Below the pieces are notes generated by a model. It ran no database searches, was not told where the DNA came from, and was given only the letters and a program-made list of their open reading frames with translations. This document shows, one piece after another, positions 9,201-16,714 of a DNA stretch of 33,961 nucleotides. The DNA comes from Verrucomicrobiota bacterium (GTDB lineage: Bacteria; Verrucomicrobiota; Verrucomicrobiia; Limisphaerales; SIBE01). The translations under genes and the position numbers were made by a program. The stretch's first letter is position 1; each line of letters starts with the position of its first letter. Location of the stretch: contig VHCZ01000044.1 in the NCBI GenBank assembly GCA_016871535.1, positions 1-33,961 of the forward strand, read 5' to 3'.

Positions 9201-10477
9201 AAGCGGCATCCTCAGCGCTCTACCGGAATGCTGGCGGGAAATTCGCGCCGGACACGGAAAACTCGAAGTTGTTGGTCGCAGTCGGGCTGGTCAGCGGCGC
9301 GGTGTTCAGCGATCTCACCGGAGACGGTTATCCGGAACTGATTCTGGCCTGCGATTGGGGGCCCATCCGGATTTTCTGGAATCAAACGGGGCGCCTGGCG
9401 CCCTGGAATTGGCCCGTGACTTTGCCCCAGGGAAATTCCACGCTTCACGCTCCACGCTCCACGCTCCACGATTTGACAGGCTGGTGGAACGGCGTCACCG
9501 CCGGCGATTTTGACGAAGACGGCAAGATGGACCTCGTCGCCTCGAATTGGGGACGCAACACGAGGTATCAGAGCCATCGCGCGCAACCTTTGCGCGTTTA
9601 CTTCGGAGACTTCGACCGCGACGGAACCGAGGACATTATCGAGGCCTACTACGAGCCGGCGCTGAAGAAGGTCGTGCCGGAACGGCAGTTCGTGGCACTC
9701 GGACGCGTCATGCCGTTTCTACGCGAGCGGTTCGCTTCGAACAAAGCCTATGCCGGCGCGGGTGTTGAGGAACTTTTGGGCGACCGACTGCCCGGCGCGA
9801 AGTTCTGGGAGGCGGTCTGGCTGGAGTCCACCGTCTTCCTGAACCGCGGCGACCGCTGGGAGGCGCGAGCTTTGCCGGTGGAAGCGCAGTTTGCGCCCGC
9901 GTTCGGCCTGGCGGTTGCCGATGGGGATGGCGACGGTCATGAAGACCTTTTCTTGAGCCAAAATCTTTTCGGCGCGCAGATCGAAACCCCGCGCTACGAC
10001 GGCGGACGCGGGCTGTGGTTGAGAGGCGACGGACGCGGCGGATTTGCGGCCCTGGCCGGGCAGGAGAGCGGCGTGATGATTTACGGCGAACAGCGCGGAT
10101 GCGCCCTCGCGGATTTTGACCGCGATGGAAGGATCGATCTCGCGGTGGCGCAGAACGGCGCCGCCACAAAACTATTCCGCAATCGCGGCGGCCGGCCGGG
10201 CTGGCGCATCCGATTGAAGGGTCCGGAGGACAATCCGGACGGCGTTGGCGCCTGCCTCCGGCTTATCACGGGAACCACCTATGGCGCGGCGCGTGAGATT
10301 CACTCCGGGAGCGGTTACTGGTCGCAGGACAGTTCCGTGCAAGTCATGGCGTCTGCGCAATCGGCGACGCGTCTGTGGATTCGTTGGCCGGGTGGGAAGG
10401 AGACGACCGTCGATCTGCCGAAAAACGCGCGGGAAGTCAGCGTTGATCTCGCGGGGCGCATCACGAACGTGCCTTGA
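6206..10477 (+). CDS. CRTAC1-like protein: FG-GAP propellers with two ASPIC/UnbV domains
   Basis: This is a large exported protein. The N-terminus has a hydrophobic stretch ending FSGC, a possible lipoprotein box. The first FG-GAP propeller starts near residue 155 (AAGDVDGDGWCDLYFC) and carries many DxDGDGxxD calcium loops. An ASPIC/UnbV domain lies at about 685-752 (GARIKVLDG, GGRYLSSDEPLRVFAAG). A second FG-GAP half covers about 855-1325, and a second ASPIC-like segment closes the protein (1337-1422: GVGACLRL, SGSGYWSQDSSVQVM, LWIRWPGG). The function of this family is unknown; vertebrate relatives are extracellular matrix proteins. Oddly, five palindromic elements sit inside the gene without breaking it (6315-6380, 6446-6508, 7462-7525, 8479-8542, 8584-8696), plus a short CGCTCCA repeat at 9436-9472. 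All lie in linkers or loops. A GGAGAGA at 6184-6190 is rather far from the ATG. Confidence 0.88.
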   Translation: MQQRFGTILSVVLGFFMVFSGCVLGLESHPPPEPESTTDYTDRTDKGASKSVKSVKSVVRESVREFNAGSLAIGNSPLEPPPHPVPLPLAAGEGVRKTSEGQNRAQWEQGQSFRSKALVVPPNGQAGFTLLSSNLTGIAFGNFVPEARHLTNQILLNGSGVAAGDVDGDGWCDLYFCGLNAPNRLYRNLGHWKFEDITEAAGVACTGLDSTGATFADLDGDGDLDLIVNSIGRGTRIFFNDGKAIFAERTVLNPGKGGMTTAIADTDGDGFLDLYIANYRTNALMDMPNARATFKVIDGRTVVERVDGRLTTEPELTNRFVVTASGRILEMGQPDAFYRNLSGTNFGAISFTDGTFMEEDGQPLKETPRDWGLAAMFRDLNGDGWPDLYVCNDFDSLDRVWINQGKNSPKPSHPEPRNGPLTRPADTLSPSEGERDGVRGQVPWEGRFRAIPRLALRKASLFSMGVDFADLNRDGFDDFLVLDMLSRDHRLRMTQMLDDNPSAPRIGEIENRPQYGLNTLFLSRGDGTYAEIGQFSGLEASEWSWTPIFLDVDLDGWEDVLISNGQERAARDLDVADELKSLRAKRRMSDAELFQARRKFPRLSTPNLAFRNRGDLTFEETGRAWGFDLAGISHGMALADLDNDGDLDVAVNNFNALASVYRNNSSAPRIAVRLKGRAPNTRGIGARIKVLDGAVPEQSQEMICGGRYLSSDEPLRVFAAGSLTNELTIEVNWRSGLRSLVRGAKANRVYEIQEAESVPLTRPADTLSPSEGERAGVRGPVRREGMGETERLTHRSAGASVRQSVEPSTNNPRTLGRSDAPALQRSDAPTLFEEVSHLLNHTHRDQPFDDFSRQPLLPNRLSQLGPGVAWFDIDADGWDDLIVGSGKGGTLAVYRNQSNGGFSKVEGPPALPATRDQTTVLGWNKAPGQRVLLAGSANYEDGLAIGACVRQFDLAARRAEDLIAGREASTGPLALADYDGDGDLDLFVGGRVLPGKYPEAASSALYRNAGGKFAPDTENSKLLVAVGLVSGAVFSDLTGDGYPELILACDWGPIRIFWNQTGRLAPWNWPVTLPQGNSTLHAPRSTLHDLTGWWNGVTAGDFDEDGKMDLVASNWGRNTRYQSHRAQPLRVYFGDFDRDGTEDIIEAYYEPALKKVVPERQFVALGRVMPFLRERFASNKAYAGAGVEELLGDRLPGAKFWEAVWLESTVFLNRGDRWEARALPVEAQFAPAFGLAVADGDGDGHEDLFLSQNLFGAQIETPRYDGGRGLWLRGDGRGGFAALAGQESGVMIYGEQRGCALADFDRDGRIDLAVAQNGAATKLFRNRGGRPGWRIRLKGPEDNPDGVGACLRLITGTTYGAAREIHSGSGYWSQDSSVQVMASAQSATRLWIRWPGGKETTVDLPKNAREVSVDLAGRITNVP
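6315..6380. repeat. Family C palindrome, copy 2, inside a gene
   Basis: A 66-bp copy (22 codons) just after the signal sequence of the CRTAC1-like gene. It encodes STTDYTDRTD followed by SVKSVKSVV, the same frame as copy 1 gives in the FG-GAP/cytochrome gene. Because the length is a multiple of three, it is frame-neutral. Confidence 0.88.
6446..6508. repeat. Family D palindrome (CCCTCACCC type), copy 1, inside a gene
   Basis: Arms CCCCCTCACCCTGTCCCTCTCC and GGGAGAGGG..GAGTGAGGGG. It is read through in the CRTAC1-like gene as PHPVPLPLAAGEG, a different frame from copies 2 and 3. The length is 63 bp. Confidence 0.85.
7462..7525. repeat. Family D palindrome, copy 2, inside a gene
   Basis: Arms CCCCCTCACCC and GGGGTGAGGGGG around CTCTCCCCCTCCGAGGGGGAGAG. 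It is read through as LTRPADTLSPSEGERDGVRG, inside an FG-GAP loop between WINQGK and RFRAI. Confidence 0.88.
8479..8542. repeat. Family D palindrome, copy 3, inside a gene
   Basis: It is 64 bp, the same as copy 2, and nearly identical to it. It is read in the same frame as LTRPADTLSPSEGERAGVRG. It sits in the linker after the first ASPIC/UnbV domain. Confidence 0.88.
8584..8696. repeat. Family E inverted repeat (GGACGCTC type), inside a gene
   Basis: A perfect 14-bp inverted pair GCGTCAGAGCGTTG / CAACGCTCTGACGC lies in a longer imperfect palindrome. The right side holds tandem CGGACGCT words. It is translated in the CRTAC1-like gene as a low-complexity stretch (GRSDAPALQRSDAPTL). It follows family D copy 3 by about 40 bp. 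Confidence 0.8.
9436..9472. repeat. CGCTCCA short tandem repeat, inside a gene
   Basis: Tandem CACGCTCCA words are translated as STLHAPRSTLHD, immediately before the conserved block TGWWNGVTAGDFDEDG of the CRTAC1-like protein. It looks like another linker insertion, shorter than the palindromic families and without a clear second arm. Confidence 0.65.
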
Positions 10478-10498
10478 GAACACGGCCGATGAACCCAC

Positions 10499-10568
10499 CC
10501 CTTCCCCTCCCAGGAGGGGAACTCCGTCCGGCGTTGCGGAGTTCAGTTCCCCACCTGGGAGAGAATTC
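10499..10568. repeat. Palindrome K downstream of the CRTAC1-like gene
   Basis: An imperfect inverted repeat pairs CTCCCAGGAGGGGAACTCCG with CGGAGTTCAGTTCCCCACCTGGGAG. It begins about 20 bp after the stop at 10477. Without a following T run it is more likely a dispersed element than an intrinsic terminator, though it could still block 3' decay. Confidence 0.6.
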
Positions 10569-10608
10569 CCCGAAGTGCCTGGCACATGGAATCGCTGAAC
10601 GGATTTCT

Positions 10609-10790
10609 TAACCACGGATTACGCTGCTGTGCTTTGTGATCTCTGCGTTCTTTGCCTATTTCACCGACCGCTATCCCGGATTTGACTTGGAGGACCCCGA
10701 TTGGCCGAAGTTGCGTGAGCAATTGCGACTGATCGAGGGGATTCTCCAGACCGTTAAGTCGCGCCTGCATTGGAGTTTTTGGATCAGGCG
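10609..10790. other. Intergenic stretch with a partial family C element and a possible coding scrap
   Basis: Positions 10609-10657 read AACCACGGATTACGC... then ATCTCTGCGTTCTTTGCC, a truncated or variant family C element. From about 10650 to 10770 the plus frame reads YFTDRYPGFDLEDPDWPKLR, which has protein-like composition but no start, no recognised family, and runs into the opposite gene. I cannot support a gene here. Confidence 0.4.
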
Positions 10791-13700
10791 TCACTCCTTC
10801 CTCGCCGCCCACTTCACCGCATTGCGCAGAATGGCCTGATAGGCCGGGTGTTCGTGGGCCGCGCCGTCGTGGCCCAGCGTGCAACAGACGATGCGCGCCT
10901 TGGGATGGCTCACGATCCACACCACGGGGTACGTTTTGCCGGAGACCGAATTCTTGCCCGTGGCCAGCACCTGGATCGACGGCCCTTCCGCGTCTTTCTG
11001 GAAGTGATACAGCTCGTCGGAAATCTGGAAAGTCGCGGGCACGCTCGCCATGATCGGATGGCCGGGTTCATCCACGGTGACTTCAAACTCGCCGAACTTG
11101 TCGTGGCTGCGGGTGCCGCCGCTGACCAAAGCGCGGTTGTATTCCGGCCAGTCGCGCCAGTTGTACCAATTCGCCGCGTGAACGAGCAGAAGCCCCCGGC
11201 CGGAATCCGCGAACCCGAAGATCCCGTTCCGGAGCGCTTTGTTCGTCATCGGTTGGTTGTTGCTCAGGTAAAGCACTCGAAGCTGATTCAGCGCGGGGAG
11301 GATGGTGTTGACGTCCTCGGTGTAATTCACCTCTACGCCGTCGATCCCCTTCAACGTGGCGACGTCCGCTTCGTTGAACCAGCGCAGGAAATTGTGGGCG
11401 CTGCCGCCGCCCACGATCAACACTTTTGCCCCGCCGCTCGGCAGGACGCGGGGCGAGCTTTGTTCGCTCGTAGAAGCCACGGTATCCCGCCGACTCACGT
11501 CGGCGGCTGCGAGTTCGGCGGTGATCGCGGCAAATGTTGGCGCCACCGCGTTGTCGTAGCTTTCCAGAGTGATTCGGTCAATGACCGCCTGTCGTTTCAA
11601 CGGCTTGCTGAACCAGCGCACCTGCCCGTATTTGACCAAACCAAGGGCCTCTTGCGATCCGGGCACGTCATGCTTGCCGTTGTAATCCGCAATTTCCTGA
11701 CCATTCCGCAGAATGATCTCCTCGCGCTCCTGATCCGCGTAAAGAACGGTGACCTTGGCCACCGGCACGTTTTCGTTTTTGTTGTCGCCGCAACACGGCC
11801 AGGCCCAGCCGCCGACGCCGCCGAGGAAATGCAGTTTGCTCGCCGCCACGCCGGCTTTGATTTCGACGCGCTGATTCAGCGTTTTGGCGAACCCGCGGCC
11901 GCCCTTGAGCACGACGACGTTGTTGCCGCTTCCGCTCTTGGTAGGGCTGACGACCTCGAACGGCACATCCGCCACGCGCACCAAACCAAAGCGCGTGAAG
12001 CGCAAGGATTCATTGACCGCGTCCTCGCTCCCGTAAATCCCGCGCGAACTGTTGGCCGTGAAGGCGCCGCCGAGGTCGAGGACGCGATACTTGCCTTCCC
12101 CGGCGCGAATGTAGGCCAGCAAATCTTGCAGTCCGGCCGCGCCCAACGACTCGAAGCCGTCCGGCATCAGCGACAGGCCCGTGGAACGCTGGCTGCGGAT
12201 GTTCTCGCGCTTGAGGTCCAGTTCGCCCTGGGCGTTGCGCAACACGACGCTGGCCTGATTCTCGCGCGCGACAATCCCGTCGAACACCTGGCCGTCTTTG
12301 GTTTCGACGCTGTGCGCGACGAAATTCGGCTCCACGACGCGATTGGGATCGAGGACGTGCGTGAGCAATTCCGCCGGGCCGTGCGCGCCCATGCCGGTCA
12401 GGTCCGGCGCGAGGTCGCTGCCCTGGCCGTTGAACTTGTGGCAGGTCGCGCAATTCTGCGTGAAAAGCTGCCGGCCGTTCTCGGCGTTGCCCGGCCTTTG
12501 CACTTCCGGAAGCAATTTCGCAATCAGCGTGTCCTTTTCCTTGATCTCCGGACCGCGGATTTCATCGATGACCTCGCCGGCGCGCAGAGCGACTTCCTTG
12601 TTGCTGTGCGCGCGCAGCCGGTGCACGGCAGCCGGGCCGAGGGTCGTGAGCGAAATCTTTTCCTCTTGGATAGCCCGAACCAGCGCCTGCGACCAGTCGG
12701 CGCGTTTGATCAATTGATTGAAAGCGAGCGATTGCAGTTCCGCCGACAATTTCGGAAACGCCGCGACCATCGGCGCGCCCATCGCCGCGTCCGGCGTGTT
12801 GCCCAGGGCTTCGATCACTTGGCGCTGCAGGGTGGCTGAACTGCCCGATCCCAGAATCTGCGCCACGTTCCCCACCACCTCCGGATTCAATTGTCGCACG
12901 CCGAGCAAACTGCCGGCGACGCGAGCGCGCTCGGAATCCGAAAGTCTGCTGTCGTTGACTTTGTCCGCCATTTTTTGAATGAGCGGTTTCAAGTTGGCGG
13001 TCATCCCGCCTTTCTTGTCCCAACGCACGACCAGCGGCAGAACCGCTCCAACCACGATGTCCGACGCCGAGGTCAGAGAAGTCTGAAAAGCTTTCTGCAA
13101 TTCCGGTGTCCACGCGGGCGCGATTTCCGGCTTGAGCGCCGCGGCCAGTCTCTCAAACGCAGTTCGCTTGAGAGCGTCCGCAGCGGCGGGACCGCTCAAA
13201 ACCGAAAGAGTCATCCGAAAAGCCAAAGCGGCGTCCTGTTTGCCGCCGACCTGCTCGCTCACGGCGGCAACGAATGAATCCAGCGCGGAGGCCGACTTCG
13301 CTGCCAAAGCAGCCTCCACGAACAGCAGCGGCGCTTTGGCGCCGACACCCACGGCCACGGACTCCGACCAGGCGTCCTTCAGATCGGGATAGACCGAGAC
13401 GATCGCGTTCGCGATTTCCTTGTCCGGCGGCAGCGATCCCAGCGCGACCAACGCTTGCAGCCGCGCGCGCGCAGCGGTGTCCTTGACGCGGCTGAGAATC
13501 GACTTCCTCAGGTCCGGACCGAGAAGCCGCGGATTTTCTCCGGCGATACGAAGGGCATTTTTTCGCACGGCGGCGTCCGAATCTGCGATGGCCGCCTCGA
13601 GAACGTCGGGCGAAATGCGCCCCAGGTTCTGCAAAATCCACAGCGCATGAATCCGCGCCGAGGCTGGCTTGTCTGATTCCGCCAGTTGTTGAAGCGGACG

Positions 13701-15836
13701 AACCACATCCGGATTCTGCATCTCCGCGAGCAGCCGATGGGCCGTCGTGCGCACAAAGCCATTGGGGTGTTCCAACGCTTTGACCAGGCCGGCGAGGCTG
13801 TGGCGGGTGAGCTTCGGTGCGTCGAGTTTCTTGGCTTCCTTGTGCTGGAGGCGCCAGATGCGGGCAAAGTGATGATCGCGGTCCGGCCGCACGGCCGCGT
13901 TGCCCGCGCCGTGTTTGGGGCCGCGCGTGTCATTGTGGATGACCGCCTGATTGTAGAAATCGACGATGTAAAGCGCGCCGTCCGGACCGACACGCGTGTG
14001 GATGGGCCGGAACCAGAGGTCCGTGCCGGCGATGAATTCCTCTTCCGCGCGATCCTTCGTTGCGAGGTAAGTCGCGCCGCTCGGTTTGATCAAGTCGAGG
14101 TGGACGATGTTGATGGTCGGCTCCGAAAGAAAATGCGCGCCGTCGTATTGCGCCGGCCACGCGCCCCCGGTGTAAATCGTGGAGCCTGCCGCCGCCGTGA
14201 ATCCGCCCACCACGTCGATCTGCACGTAAGCCTGTTTCTTGTGCGTCATCGTGGGGAACGATTTCGTGTGGTCTTGCATCGGCTTGAAACTCGCGGTGGA
14301 ACCCACCTTGCCTCGGGCCAGAATGTTCTCGGGCACGACGACGTGATTCAAGTGATCGCCGCTGGTAGCCTGCGTGAAAAACAGTTCGCCATCCGCCGCG
14401 AAATCCAATCCCCATGTGTTCCCGCCCTTCGATGAGACCTGCTCGAACGCGCTGCCGTCCGGTTTGAAGCGAACCACTCCTGAAGTGACGATTCCGAAAT
14501 CTCTCGTCCCGTCCGGAGATTTCGGATGGCCCGCGCTGTAGCCGAGCGTCGCGTAAACCCAACCGTCCATGCCCCAGCGGAGGTTGCTGATGACCGCGTG
14601 CGTGTCGAAATCGCCCATGCCGGTGTAAAGCGTGACCTTCTTATCGGCTTGCCCGTCGCCGTTGGTGTCGCGCAGCCAGTAAATGTCCGGCGCTTGCGTG
14701 ACGATGACGCCGTCATGGTAAAGCACGAGGCTGGTCACCAACTCCAGGCCTTCATAGAAGACGGTTTTCTTGTCCATCACACCGTCGCCATCCGAATCTT
14801 CGAGGACGGAGATGCGATCGCGCGCGGGCCTGTTTTCCAGTTCGCCCTGGAACAACTGCGGATTCGTTTCCCGCCAAAGCGCGACCATGTTGTCGTTTTT
14901 GTTGATGCGCCGGCCGTTGGGGTATTCGGGCGTTTCCGCAACCCAGAGACGTCCACGCTCGTCCCAGTCCAGAGACATGACTTTTTCGATGAGCGGCTCG
15001 GAGGCGATGAGGCTGATGTTGAACTCGGAAGGGGCGTTGATTTTGGCCGCGGCCTTTTCCGGCGCGGTCGGGCCGCCTTCGGGATACTTGAGACTGGCGA
15101 ATTCCTCTTTGTTCACGAGAAGGTCGGCGTCGCGTTTGCCGGCCCAGGCGATGCCGCGCAGCAGAATCGCCCGGAAATGCGGCAGATTGAACGACGAGTA
15201 TTCGTGGCCCTGGATGCAGACGAAGGCGCGATAGTTGTCCTTCTCATAAACCCACATCTGCGGCGCGAGATCGAAGACGGAGTGAAAAGAGGATGCGAGG
15301 ATTTTCGCGCCCGGCACCATGTGCAGGTCGTAATAAATCTCGTCCTTGAACTCGAAGTTGGAAAGGCCGCGCGTGATCGGATGCTCCTTGTCCAGGAAGT
15401 AAATTCCGACGTCGCCTTCATACCACTTGGAATGCCGGTGTTCCCACGCGCCGCCGGCGACCGTTTTGAACCAGTGCGGATCCGTGCCGCAAATCGCGTC
15501 GTGGATCACGACCAGGCCGCCGCCGCGTTTGAGGAATTTGTCGAGGTAACCGCGTTGGTCCGGTTTGATGGTCGCTGCCTCGGCCGCGAACATCGCGAGG
15601 ACGTCGGTAGCGGCGAGCTGGCTTTCGGTGGGGAAATCCATCGCGCCGTCGGCCTTCGCGCCGCGCTCGGCGAGCAGCTTGGTCCAATCCTTGAGGAAGC
15701 GCGGATGATCGTGCTGGCCCGGCCCGTGCGTCTTGACCCCGGCGCGGATGAAAACGCGGAGGGGAGGATCGCTTGGGGCGGCCGAAACGGGGAGGGAGGA
15801 AGCCAGGAAAACGAGCCAGAGCAGAGGTTGTTTCAT
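10791..15836 (-). CDS. ThuA / PVC beta-propeller / HEAT / cytochrome c / ThuA fusion protein
   Basis: This is a 1681-residue exported protein with a clean signal peptide (residues 1-20). Domains in order: ThuA-like (about 27-245; GGGLVVIHDAICGT, HPITRGL, FVCIQGHEYSSF); PVC-type membrane-bound dehydrogenase beta-propeller (about 270-650; LDWDERGRLWVAETPEYPNG, SDGDGVMDKKTVFYEGLE); HEAT-like helical repeats (about 670-1080); cytochrome c (CATCH at 1129-1133 and the c-type tail APDLTGMGAHGPAELLTHVL); a galactose-binding/NPCBM-like beta-sandwich (about 1215-1440); and a second ThuA-like domain (about 1468-1681; GLLLVHAANW, HPIMASVPATF, TLGHDGAAHEHPAYQAILRN). ThuA domains are glutamine-amidotransferase-like and occur in sugar-processing loci; the cytochrome suggests electron transfer from a periplasmic oxidation. 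The substrate is unknown. The linker at about 1440-1464 carries a GCCGACGTGAGTCGGC-type palindrome. Confidence 0.9.
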   Translation of the reverse strand: MKQPLLWLVFLASSLPVSAAPSDPPLRVFIRAGVKTHGPGQHDHPRFLKDWTKLLAERGAKADGAMDFPTESQLAATDVLAMFAAEAATIKPDQRGYLDKFLKRGGGLVVIHDAICGTDPHWFKTVAGGAWEHRHSKWYEGDVGIYFLDKEHPITRGLSNFEFKDEIYYDLHMVPGAKILASSFHSVFDLAPQMWVYEKDNYRAFVCIQGHEYSSFNLPHFRAILLRGIAWAGKRDADLLVNKEEFASLKYPEGGPTAPEKAAAKINAPSEFNISLIASEPLIEKVMSLDWDERGRLWVAETPEYPNGRRINKNDNMVALWRETNPQLFQGELENRPARDRISVLEDSDGDGVMDKKTVFYEGLELVTSLVLYHDGVIVTQAPDIYWLRDTNGDGQADKKVTLYTGMGDFDTHAVISNLRWGMDGWVYATLGYSAGHPKSPDGTRDFGIVTSGVVRFKPDGSAFEQVSSKGGNTWGLDFAADGELFFTQATSGDHLNHVVVPENILARGKVGSTASFKPMQDHTKSFPTMTHKKQAYVQIDVVGGFTAAAGSTIYTGGAWPAQYDGAHFLSEPTINIVHLDLIKPSGATYLATKDRAEEEFIAGTDLWFRPIHTRVGPDGALYIVDFYNQAVIHNDTRGPKHGAGNAAVRPDRDHHFARIWRLQHKEAKKLDAPKLTRHSLAGLVKALEHPNGFVRTTAHRLLAEMQNPDVVRPLQQLAESDKPASARIHALWILQNLGRISPDVLEAAIADSDAAVRKNALRIAGENPRLLGPDLRKSILSRVKDTAARARLQALVALGSLPPDKEIANAIVSVYPDLKDAWSESVAVGVGAKAPLLFVEAALAAKSASALDSFVAAVSEQVGGKQDAALAFRMTLSVLSGPAAADALKRTAFERLAAALKPEIAPAWTPELQKAFQTSLTSASDIVVGAVLPLVVRWDKKGGMTANLKPLIQKMADKVNDSRLSDSERARVAGSLLGVRQLNPEVVGNVAQILGSGSSATLQRQVIEALGNTPDAAMGAPMVAAFPKLSAELQSLAFNQLIKRADWSQALVRAIQEEKISLTTLGPAAVHRLRAHSNKEVALRAGEVIDEIRGPEIKEKDTLIAKLLPEVQRPGNAENGRQLFTQNCATCHKFNGQGSDLAPDLTGMGAHGPAELLTHVLDPNRVVEPNFVAHSVETKDGQVFDGIVARENQASVVLRNAQGELDLKRENIRSQRSTGLSLMPDGFESLGAAGLQDLLAYIRAGEGKYRVLDLGGAFTANSSRGIYGSEDAVNESLRFTRFGLVRVADVPFEVVSPTKSGSGNNVVVLKGGRGFAKTLNQRVEIKAGVAASKLHFLGGVGGWAWPCCGDNKNENVPVAKVTVLYADQEREEIILRNGQEIADYNGKHDVPGSQEALGLVKYGQVRWFSKPLKRQAVIDRITLESYDNAVAPTFAAITAELAAADVSRRDTVASTSEQSSPRVLPSGGAKVLIVGGGSAHNFLRWFNEADVATLKGIDGVEVNYTEDVNTILPALNQLRVLYLSNNQPMTNKALRNGIFGFADSGRGLLLVHAANWYNWRDWPEYNRALVSGGTRSHDKFGEFEVTVDEPGHPIMASVPATFQISDELYHFQKDAEGPSIQVLATGKNSVSGKTYPVVWIVSHPKARIVCCTLGHDGAAHEHPAYQAILRNAVKWAARKE
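11445..11515. repeat. Probable palindromic insert in the linker before the second ThuA domain
   Basis: A perfect CCGCCGA / TCGGCGG palindrome (11487-11506) lies in a stretch coding for SRRDTVASTSEQSSP, which has no domain character. The GCCGACGTGAGTCGGC wording looks like a dispersed element, but there is no second copy in this window. The edges are approximate. Confidence 0.45.
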
Positions 15837-16011
15837 AAGCGTGTGTTGCGAGGCGTCAGGATAATCGCCGCCGTTGCGTTGCCAACCTTATTTGGCTGCC
15901 AGGAGGAACGAATTGGACGCATTGACTTGAGCGTTGCAGGCCGACACGTTCCTGCCCATGACGCTTGAGTTGAGTGATCTCGATACGCTTACTGCTTGGT
16001 CCGCGGGATGG

Positions 16012-16137
16012 ACGACAAAGCGCGTAGCGCAGAGTTGCACTCTGCCGTATCGCAGAATTGTATTCTGCGGGGCGTCTCCCAGTCCGAGCACGCTGGGACT
16101 TGCCGGCGCCCTGCCGATTGGAAGATTTACCGCGTAG
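16012..16137 (-). repeat. Family I palindrome (CAAAGTAGCGCAGA type), copy 2
   Basis: The sequence ACAAAGCGCGTAGCGCAGAG, then TCTGCCGTATCGCAGAATTG, then a GGGCGTC core matches the reverse complement of copy 1 at 26081-26231. Nested hairpins (GCAGAgttgcacTCTGC, GCAGAATTGTATTCTGC) are visible. The far arm is degenerate. Confidence 0.75.
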
Positions 16138-16381
16138 TTGTCCTGCTGCAGAAGGACGAACCCAGCATGGAACGCGCGGCAGAGATTTGGGGGACGAGAG
16201 AGTTGCCAGCCTCTACTCGACCCACGCGGCGGACACGATTTCCCCGGCTTCCGCTACGAAGTCATTCGGCAGTGTCGCGAGTACTTGCGGAAGAACCGGA
16301 CTGGAGTTCCTTCACAGCGAGCTTCCCAAATCCACACAAGACTTACCGTGGAATAGGGAGCTTGCTTGCGTTAGTTGAACC

Positions 16382-16386
16382 GAGGA
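16382..16386 (+). promoter_or_regulatory. Ribosome binding site of the small AbiEii partner gene
   Basis: GAGGA lies 10 nt before the ATG at 16397. It supports that start over the ATG that follows directly at 16400. Confidence 0.6.
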
Positions 16387-16396
16387 AAATCCTGCC

Positions 16397-16714
16397 ATGA
16401 TGACGCTGAGCACGGCCGAGCAGCAGAGGAGCCTCCATCAGACGGAGGCGTTGCTGGGAATCGCCCGCCGTCTCCTCTGGTGGTTGCCGCCGGAGGAAGG
16501 CCTTGCGCAGCGCGCCTTGTTTATCGCACAAGTGATGACTCTGGGGACATGGGACGATGTCGAGATCGTGCGTGATGCCCTGGGCGAACCTGCTTTGCGA
16601 AGCACGTTGAAAGAACCGCCACCTGGAGTGTTTGATCTGCCTTCCTGGCATTATTGGCACCGCCGGTTTGGCCTGGAACCGGCCCCCTCTTTGCCCAAAC
16701 GCCGACTGCCTTGA
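16397..16714 (+). CDS. Small partner (putative antitoxin) of an AbiEii-type nucleotidyltransferase
   Basis: A 105-residue soluble protein that contains no helix-turn-helix I can confirm. The C-terminal half (MTLGTWDDVEIVRDALGEPA ... FDLPSWHYWHRRFGLEP, then a basic tail) resembles the DUF6922-like small proteins commonly found directly upstream of AbiEii/AbiGii genes: an 'xWxDV..v...G' block, a 'LP..W.yW...fGL' block and a basic end. Its stop TGA (16712-16714) overlaps the TTG start of the next gene in TTGA, so translation is almost certainly coupled. By analogy with AbiE and MNT/HEPN-type systems, I infer that it counteracts or regulates the downstream enzyme. Its own biochemical activity is unknown. 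Confidence 0.75.
   Translation: MMTLSTAEQQRSLHQTEALLGIARRLLWWLPPEEGLAQRALFIAQVMTLGTWDDVEIVRDALGEPALRSTLKEPPPGVFDLPSWHYWHRRFGLEPAPSLPKRRLP

Larger units (their letters stand above)
15837..16396. other. Gene-free stretch with a family I element and a possible gene scrap
   Basis: This region lies between the ThuA fusion (minus) and the AbiEii module (plus), and so contains both promoters. Palindromic element I copy 2 fills 16012-16137. At 16138-16356 a plus frame reads GGHDFPGFRYEVIRQCREYL, which looks like a protein C-terminus. It has no plausible start and no identified family, so it may be a remnant of a decayed gene. I see nothing else. Confidence 0.5.

Noticed and set aside
10499-10568. 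Palindrome after the CRTAC1-like gene as an intrinsic terminator
   Set aside because: There is no T run on either side. Its form and composition resemble the other dispersed palindromes.
10770-12839. A 689-codon plus-strand frame opposite the ThuA fusion
   Set aside because: Mirror frame of the large minus-strand gene; the translation is rich in R, V, A and D without any recognisable fold.
16138-16356. Small plus-strand gene before the AbiEii module
   Set aside because: No ribosome binding site, and the start lies at the edge of a palindromic element. Only the middle 25 or so codons look protein-like, so I treat it as a scrap at most.
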